Source: Candidula unifasciata
Taxonomy: Eukaryota > Mollusca > Gastropoda > Stylommatophora > Geomitridae
Direction of reading: 5' to 3'
Assembly: GCA_905116865.2 (NCBI GenBank)
Contig: CAJHNH020002013.1
Span: 566,173-630,172, forward strand
DNA: 64,000 bases
Positions 57,675-64,000 of the stretch are shown here, in pieces (position 1 is the first letter of the stretch; every line of letters starts with the position of its first letter). Under the pieces are notes generated by a model. That model saw nothing but the letters and a program-made list of their open reading frames with translations. It was not told where the DNA came from and ran no database searches. Position numbers and translations under genes: made by a program.

Positions 57675-57985
57675 CGTTTGATGGCTGTAAGCAGAAAGTT
57701 CTGATTGTTCAGCCACTTGTGGACTTCAGTCTTGTTCTAGAACTTGAGTTTTCAGATGCACATCCTGTTTTACAAATCTGGATTATTTGTATGCAGACTG
57801 TAGGTTCCTCGCCTTTCAGGCATATGCCTTCTGACTTTAAAGAGAACCACTAATGAATGGACGTTTATGACATGCTTGTTTGGTAAAGAACGGGGACACT
57901 AAAGCAACCTCTTCTTCCCCTCACCCCCCACCCCCACCCCAACTTTGTACACAACGCACAGTGGGGTCCCAGAACTAACGGGGGA
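57675..57985 (-). mobile_element. SINE-E copy with C-rich internal segment
   Basis: GCAGAAAGTTCTGATTGTTC, CAGATGCACATCCTGTTTTA, TATGCAGACTGTAGGTTCCT, CGCCTTTCAGGCATATGCC, then CCCCTCACCCCCCACCCCC at 57915, the place where the 18583 copy has its G tract on the opposite strand. No tail repeat kept. Confidence 0.7.
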
Positions 57986-58249
57986 ATTGCTCGAAATATC
58001 GTTTATTCGATGAGCACAGGCGGTCATAGCTCACCATCTCACCCAAACAACAGAATGAGAAATTAGGTCAGTGCTCTTGTATAACAGAATTAACTAAAGA
58101 TGATTACTTTCTTCCTGTGAGCAATCCTGCTACATGTTTAAATTTTCAAATCTGTTCAATGTAGAGCACATCACTGTGCATACATCTCTTTATACATGTT
58201 TTAGTTACACATCTCTTCTCTTGCTTCATTAGTCACCTTTATAGTTCAA

Positions 58250-59140
58250 TAAATAATTCATGACAACTCCCGCCCAGGTGGTGTGATTATCTATATTTAT
58301 GGCTCTGAGTTAAGAGGCAGACAAAGTTCAAGGGTTCCATCGTCACTTAGTGAAACAAAGCTAACAAAATCTAGCTTGAGAATGGAGGCAGAGGTAAGCA
58401 CTGCAGCCTTCCACTGGCTTGAGACCCAGCTGTACACATTATGTCATCATTGTTACTGACTTACACAGCATGTTGAGAAAGGTGGGAACATGTATGCTCT
58501 GTGCAGAGTGGCAAGCATTGCTTCAAAGGTATCTGAAAGACAGCGTCCTGTGGATATTTTCTCCCAGTCATGACAGAGTGTTGACGGGGCTTGGCTTGCT
58601 TTGCTAAAAAAAATCTCCTCTTCGACCATCATCCCTGACAGGGGAGTTTTAGGCTATAAATGTGACTAGATTATGCTCGCAACATAAAATGGCCTAACAG
58701 TGCATGCCACCAAAAGCTCTGAACAGAACTGCTGCTGTGTTGATGCGAGCAAAGAAAACAGACCCAAATTTTGTACCGACTGGTTTATACAGTCTCCCCC
58801 CGGCCGGCCAATGGGTGACTCGGCCGCCTATGATAAAGTGTAGAGAAACGAACAGGCAGACATACTGGTTGGTTCTGAGCCATTTCGTGGGTAATAGTGT
58901 GACATGCTAGATATTTTAAAGGCCCTTTGGAAGCGAGTGACCATGAGGAGGCACACACAGATCATTCTGGTCTGAGGAGAATAGTACTGCAGTGGATCTG
59001 GCCGAGGCTCAACACTCAAAGATATGGCGAAACAGATATACAGTCAAACTGCCACTGGTGCTGTCATAATCTGCTGCTGCAGATGGGGACGGAGAGATTA
59101 TGGGAATGTCACGAGTGCCCTGATATCGTTCCTAATTAAA
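58250..59140 (+). pseudogene. Retroelement RNase H domain and C-terminus
   Basis: Pieces: IYGSELRGRQ, SSLRMEAEVSTAAFHWLETQ (active-site Glu), YTHYVIIVTDLHSMLRKVGT (T-D-S changed to T-D-L-H-S), AEWQALLQRYLKDSVLWIFS, PSHDRV, RNEQADILVGSEPF (G-N-E-x-A-D block, first Gly lost), and LLQMGTERLWECHECPDIVP before a stop at about 59139. The order matches the RNase H region of the relic at 16559, and the ending C-x-x-C fits a LINE C-terminal zinc-like motif. Split over frames with several stops. 5' RT part absent. Confidence 0.75.
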
Positions 59141-59982
59141 CATTCAGCATTTAGAAACACAAACATTATTATTAGTTTCTTTTATTAATTATTTCAGTCC
59201 TAACAAAGAAACCTAATGAAGTGAACGCATAAAGTTCTCCGTAATTGACAAAAATGGAGTCCTTGACTTTATGAATATGAATATTTCTATAGGGTTTAAT
59301 ATTTGTCAACATACCGCAGAAAGCACATGTCACGCCTACTGGCGTTTACCAACGATCCGTGAAGAAAATTTCAAGAGCAGGTTGGTAATAATGATTAAGC
59401 CACAGCTATTATTATTATTATAATTTGTACGGTTTGTAAAACGTTCACGTTAAACAACCACTTGAGCGTGGTCCAACAATAATTGCAATTGTCGACTGCC
59501 GCATGTTCGACGGTTTGTTTCAATTCGCAGATGTCATTGCTTGAAATACAAACAGCATTATGTCAGCATGTCCTATCATTCCCTTTCTGACAAATCCTTT
59601 CAACAGCTATCTTCAAGAATCTCAGTTTACCCGTTGGAAACGTGCAGAGATAGGTAGGTTTGCCACGTTGCAGTGGTTCTGTCAGCGGTCGGTGTGCAAT
59701 GTAAATAGTTCACTATGTTGACATTCCAACCTTGAGAGATTCTTGTCTAATTTGCATCTATAGTGTCGTGTATGTGCGCATACAAAGTTGTAGATCTATT
59801 GACTACACGAAAAAGGAGATAATTTTTAGTACAGTTTATTTGAATATGTTTTCTGATTAACGGTTGCATAACAAATGGGTAAGTGAGAAGCGTTTAGACG
59901 TACTCTGTTTTTATTGAATTAATGAATTATTGCGCATTAATGAATTTGTTCCTACAAACTCATGAGTTTACGATAAATACAT
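59141..59982. other. Spacer, nothing recognised
   Basis: A short ATT run at 59408-59421. No coding signal. Confidence 0.4.
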
Positions 59983-60225
59983 CATCACCATCATCATCAG
60001 GTGCCTTGCCTACTGGCGTCGGCGATCATGCCTCTCCACAATCTGCGATCTCCCGCAGCATGTATCAGTTCATGTGCCGAAACAACTCCATGTCATGCAA
60101 CGAGACTGTCAAGCATCTTCTCTCGTTGTCTTCCTCTATGCCTCCTTCCACAGATCTTTCCAGTGGTCACGCATGTTCTATTTTTCCTTTTCTCATAACT
60201 TGGCCGAACAATGATGACTGATAAA
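59983..60225 (-). pseudogene. LINE 3' end with (GAT)n tail
   Basis: Minus strand: TGKICGRRHRGRQREKMLDS, LVAWHGVVSAHELIHAAGDR, RLWRGMIADASRQGT, stop, then a short GATGATGATGGTGATGATG tail. Same C-terminus as 42745-43760. The frame is open for some 80 codons but has only the last part of the protein. Confidence 0.75.
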
Positions 60226-60892
60226 TACAATACACTTTTAATGTCATCTACGGAATCAAACGGTGATTTTTTTTTTTTCTGTTGAGGGAAAAAATAAATC
60301 TTCACCTGCACAGTCGTGGCGACAGCACTAGCCATGCGGCTGTAAATCCTCAGGCTGAAAGTCCTCTCTGCCTACACGGCATAAGTGATATAATAAAGAC
60401 AGTAATTGACAGAGTCAGTAGGGAATCAAATAACAGAAAATACACTTAAATCACAATTTCGCGTATGTAAAACACATACATAGGTACTTGAGGTAGTCGC
60501 CGTGGAGCTACGCAGTTCGTGTTCTATGCGATTGCTCTCTCTCCGTGCGGCTAACTAAACAACAACAACATAAATATACAGCCACCTGCCTGCCTAAGTA
60601 CCTTTCTATCTATCTTATTGCATGTCTGCCTGCCGACCTACATACCTATATATCTATGTCTCCAACTCTCCCACCCCATCTCACACGGAGATGAAAGCGA
60701 GGTAGAAATAAATATAATCACATTAAACATATAAAAGTTTTCACACACATGAATATATAACCACATACCCACCTTTGAATGTACCTATATATGTACCTGT
60801 CTATATGTCTACCTGTCTACATACTGACCTATCTGCCACTATCCCACCCCCCTTTTCCTTCCCGGCCCTCTATCCATACAAACACACATTAG
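60226..60892. other. Spacer with degenerate CCTA/CTAT-rich stretch
   Basis: 60580-60860 is rich in CTGCCTGCC, ACCTATAT and CTATCTAT motifs without strict period. Confidence 0.45.
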
Positions 60893-60982
60893 TTAGTTGC
60901 GTATCCTTTACAGGACGTTGCAGAACCAACACCATCAGTGGCTGTTGTGGTTTTTCTAGGCAAATTTACGCCTAGTAATTGA
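60893..60982 (-). mobile_element. SINE-A core without head
   Basis: GTTGCGTATCCTTTACAGGA, CGTTGCAGAACCAACACCAT, GTTGTGGTTTTTCTAGGCAA, ATTTACGCCTAGTA. Confidence 0.8.
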
Positions 60983-61602
60983 CACACATACAGAACAGAA
61001 AAGAAGTATAAATAAATATAGTCACAGAAGACAGCAGAAGAATCTGACAATCGTTAAACATCCGTGAGTAGAACATCACACATTTAAATGATTCGAGAGT
61101 GATATTTTAAACAGCAAACTTATTTAAGTATCAGCGCATTCTGGTTACTTGTAAAATACAACACTATGATCTGCAATTTTGAATATTACTGCTACAGATG
61201 AAGCAGCAGCAGTAGTGATAGCAGCAGTAAAATAATAATAATAAGAAGAAACAGAAGCAGGAAAAGGAGGAGGGAAGAAGGTGGGCAAGGAAAGAAGGAG
61301 GACGAGAAAAGTAGTGGGAGGAAAGGGAAGAGGACCAGCAGGACGGTACAAGAGCAGCAATGAATCCTGGTTATGAACAGCAAGGAATAGAAGACATCAC
61401 TTTCTTTATTCGGCGAGCAAATTGCATATGTTGTCAACAAGTTTATATATTTAAAAAAAAAAAAAAAAACTGCGATAAAATGTCATTCCAATGAAGAAAC
61501 TCAAGGTCATAGAAACACAGAAAGCAAGAGTGGAGGCGGTGTTATGTTCAAATTCTTTCCCCAGTATAAGTAAAACAAAGGTAATTTTCGACATCATCGT
61601 CA
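60983..61602. other. Spacer with purine-rich block
   Basis: 61198-61350 is AG-rich (AGCAGCAG, GGAGG runs). An A-run lies at 61452-61469. Confidence 0.45.
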
Positions 61603-61914
61603 TCATGTAGCAGGCCCTTTGCAGAACGTCGCTCTCATCACAGTCTGCCTGAAAGAAACTCGGTCTCTCGCCACTTCTCCCGCCTCATGAACTTTCACAC
61701 TCAAGGAGTCACTTATATCCTGTACCCATCTTCGTGTCGGTCGGCCCCTTCTCCTCCTTCCTGGTACCGTGCCTTCTGCTATAGTTTTTTCCAATCCGTC
61801 GTGGCGCTTGATATGACCAAAACATTTCAGCTTTCGAGAAAGGATGCTGTTGATTAGCCAATCTTCTCCGATGTTCAGATCTTTAAAGAAATTTTCGACA
61901 ACTGAGCCGAATAA
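61603..61914 (-). pseudogene. LINE C-terminal fragment, open over its whole length
   Basis: Minus strand is open for about 100 codons: VENFFKDLNIGEDWLINSIL, SRKLKCFGHIKRHDGLEKTI, AEGTVPGRRRRGRPTRRWVQ, DISDSLSVKVHEAGEVARDR, VSFRQTVMRATFCKGPAT, stop, then GATGATGACGATGATG. Motifs F-G-H-I-K-R-H, E-G-x-x-P-G-R-R-R-R-G-R-P and R-W-V-Q-D are those of the LINE C-terminus at 10590-11115, but better preserved, so it is a younger insertion. It is cut at its 5' side by a SINE-B. Confidence 0.85.
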
Positions 61915-62040
61915 GGGACACAGATCTAGCCCTAAATGTTTTAAAGACTTTTGGCGCTACTTGGGTAATGTGGTCAACTTCGCTTCACATTAGCCGACTT
62001 AACTTCCTAGGTCATTTCCTGGCATCCACTGTAGGATAAA
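61915..62040 (-). mobile_element. SINE-B copy, diverged
   Basis: GATCTAGCCCTAAATGTTTT, GGGTAATGTGGTCAACTTCG, GCCGACTTAACTTCCTAGG, TGGCATCCACTGTAGGA. Confidence 0.6.
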
Positions 62041-62112
62041 TGTGATTTGTGTATTTAGTGCCGGATCAGGTGCCTTCCCTCTAAAAGAATTTGTAGAGGG
62101 GCTAAGCTGCAA

Positions 62113-62141
62113 CCCCCCCCCACCCCCCCCCCCACCCCCCC
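62113..62141. repeat. C-run
   Basis: C-run interrupted by single A bases, next to the hAT-like element. Confidence 0.9.
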
Positions 62142-62165
62142 CACCAACCCCAATAACCTATAAAC

Positions 62166-62632
62166 CAATGGTCTTCAAACTTTTTTCAGGTGGAGCTCAC
62201 TTTATTGAGTACATGTCAAGGACCCCCTGACCCTTCATTATTTCACCCCTCCCCTAAACATAACAAAATATGCAAAACATGACTAAAAATAGATGGGAGA
62301 AAAGCAATTCCAAGTACTGTGACACAGAATTTCAAAGTGTCAGATAACAAAAGAAACAATCACCAACAACTGGTAATTTAGAATCCAAATATCAATGTGA
62401 TGGTTGACACTGTTTTGCTTGACGATATCTGCTATTTTCTGGTCTGATCTTGGACAAGGCACAGCGGAAATGACTCTCCACATCAAGCTGGCAGCGCTGT
62501 TTTGTTTTTAGGATTGTTAAAGCTGACAATTGTGATTATTAAAGAAAGTACAAATGCATCCAATTTCAAAACTGTCTGACGTCCCCGTTCACACTTTCTC
62601 ACCACCCCCTCCTTCCTGGTCTAGGACCACTG
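62166..62632. mobile_element. Putative non-autonomous hAT-like element
   Basis: Ends CAATGGTCTTCAAAC and, reverse-complemented, CAGTGGTCCTAGAC. Flanking 8-mers CTATAAAC and GTACAGAC agree at 5 of 8 positions around a central TA. The start (..CAAACTTTTTTCAGGTGGAG) recalls other hAT MITE families. 467 bp, non-coding. Confidence 0.5.
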
Positions 62633-62658
62633 GTACAGACAGTGTCTTTTTCAGGTTT

Positions 62659-62660
<2 letters not shown>

Positions 62661-62741
<81 letters not shown>
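62661..62741. repeat. (AC)n to (AT)n compound microsatellite
   Basis: About 20 AC then 20 TA units. Confidence 0.95.
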
Positions 62742-62743
<2 letters not shown>

Positions 62744-63299
62744 CAATTTGGCATATCATTATTTTACAATCATTATTATAAATAATTTAAACAGGATTTA
62801 GTCCCCTTCAGCGATACCCCTCCCCCATATCTTTAAAGGGCTAAGGAAACCATCAACTCCATAAAGCTATCTCTGTGTCGGCGCCACTGTGTTAGGCCTC
62901 TTGTCCACCCAACACAGTAGCACCTGCTCTCCTACAGGCCCAATGACTACAAGTGCTCAGTTACCGTTTTATCCGAATTTCCGGTTCTTTGAAAATGACT
63001 TCTGTTTTGGATTGCTGCCGTTGAAAGTCATTGAAAGTGTTATTTCCGAAAGATAATAATGTAATGTTTTTTTAGTTTAGTCTTGAAAAGCTGGAAACAG
63101 ATTTCTTCGTCTTTTAAGGTTTCATAAAATATTAGAGATCAAGGTACAGGAATTTCCATGTTTTTATTTTTATATTAAGGACTATATTGATGTCAAGTGT
63201 CGGCATGGATAGGGTATTTCGAAACAAACAATTTTGTGAAAGTTGTTGATCACGAATACTGGCTTCCTGTACTTTATGAATTCAACGAAGGAACGTTGA
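62742..63299. other. Spacer, nothing recognised
   Basis: No repeat of this window and no coding signal. Confidence 0.4.
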
Positions 63300-63690
63300 C
63301 TGTGTGTCTGTGTGGTGTGTCTGTGTGTGTGTGTGCTGCGTGCGTCTGTTCGTTTGTCTGTGGTGTGTTTGCGTGTGTGCTGCGTGCGTCTGTTCGTGTG
63401 TCTGTGGTGTGTCTGTTTATGTGTCTGTGTGTGTGCTGCGTGCGTCTGTTTGTGTGTCTGTGTGTGTGTGTGCTGCGTGCGTCTGTTCGTGTGTCTGTGG
63501 TGTGTCTGTGTGTGTGTGTGTGCTGCGTGCGTCTGTTTATGTGTCTGTGTGTGTGCTGCGTGCGTCTGTTCGTGTGTCTGTGTGTGTGTGTGCTGCGTGC
63601 GTCTGTTTGTGTGTCTGTGTGTGTGTGCTGCTTGCGTCTTTTCATGTGTCTGTGTGTGTGTTTGCTGCGTGCGTCTGTTCGTGTGCGCAC
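63300..63690. repeat. GT-rich minisatellite with GCTGCGTGCGTCTGTT units
   Basis: GCTGCGTGCGTCTGTT recurs about eight times at steps of roughly 34-50 bp, separated by variable TG and TCTG runs. Cys/Val and His/Thr open frames are by-products. Confidence 0.9.
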
Positions 63691-63775
63691 ATAGGCGTAG
63701 GTGCGGGTGTGCATGCATTTGAAGCAAGAAGGGCAAGATTTGCTCTAACGCTCATCATTATTTTCAACACCATTA

Positions 63776-64000
63776 TCACCAGTGTAAACGACTTCTGCCG
63801 TTAGGCGTCATAGGGAGAAATATTTTGCGATTTAGTTCACGCTGGTTGCCACTGGATTTTGTAATGCGGTGAAGGCGTAGGGTGTCTTTAATGTTGTCGA
63901 TCCACTTTTTGAGGCCGTCCGCTTGCTTTTGTAGCTGATCTGAGTTGTTATGCTGTGTGATGGTATTCGACCTTGCGCCATTTCTAATGCGATGGCCAAA
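63776..64000 (-). pseudogene. LINE C-terminal fragment cut by the window edge
   Basis: Minus strand is open from the edge: FGHRIRNGARSNTITQHNNS, DQLQKQADGLKKWIDNIKDT, LRLHRITKSSGNQREL, NRKIFLPMTPNGRSRLHW, stop at 63776. F-G-H-x-x-R and K-x-W-x-D-N-I fit a LINE C-terminus of another lineage than that at 61603. More of it probably lies beyond the window. Confidence 0.6.

Overview
The window looks like intergenic, repeat-dense DNA from an invertebrate animal, most plausibly a gastropod mollusc. It is AT-rich and full of long microsatellites, tRNA-derived SINEs, 3'-truncated LINEs and old DNA transposons. The mollusc call is inference. It rests partly on a SPIN-like hAT MITE at 6015-6211; I recall SPIN being reported from the pond snail Lymnaea stagnalis. 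I found no host protein-coding gene, true tRNA, rRNA or CRISPR array. Long open frames come from tandem repeats or decayed retroelements.

Layout. 0-12 kb: LINE 3' end, SINEs, SPIN-like MITE, a 21-bp minisatellite (9477-10053), a LINE C-terminus (10590-11115) and a 13-bp GT-rich minisatellite (11918-12480). 13-25 kb: a Penelope-like endonuclease end, an RNase H relic, a 151-base G tract inside a SINE, a nearly complete 1.3-kb mariner (19140-20441) with a nested repeat, an AAG array and a 46-bp minisatellite (22966-24262). 25-33 kb: three more retroelement relics, including a decayed reverse transcriptase (26500-28005) and a Penelope-like element with a GIY-YIG domain (28400-29400), then a ~3-kb composite repeat with tRNA-like modules (30227-33180). 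35-42 kb: a 1.65-kb G-poor 14-bp array, two SINEs split by a 400-bp foldback element, and about 1.6 kb of GATA/GACA repeats between SINE-B copies. 42-64 kb: LINE and RNase H relics, a trinucleotide inverted repeat (50.1-50.9 kb), SINEs nested in SINEs, a hAT-like MITE and a LINE end cut by the window edge.

Family letters used here are local labels. SINE-A: tRNA-like head plus a core that also occurs alone. SINE-B: tRNA-like head and a body shared by about a dozen copies. SINE-C: eight copies with an (AGTC)n tail. SINE-D and SINE-E: tRNA-like heads, E with a (GAA)n tail and a G/C-run. SINE-I: two copies. J: a repeat found inside the mariner and beside the 46-bp array. F: the composite at 30-33 kb. 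All grouping was done by eye on one window; no database search was possible.

How the parts act together: LINE ends carry simple-repeat tails ((GAT)n, (GAA)n, (ACTG)n), and several of the window's microsatellites touch these tails. SINEs probably use such LINE machinery in trans. G/C runs lie inside several SINEs and three times inside the mariner coding sequence, suggesting either a genome-wide tendency of G-runs to expand or a sequencing/assembly artefact.
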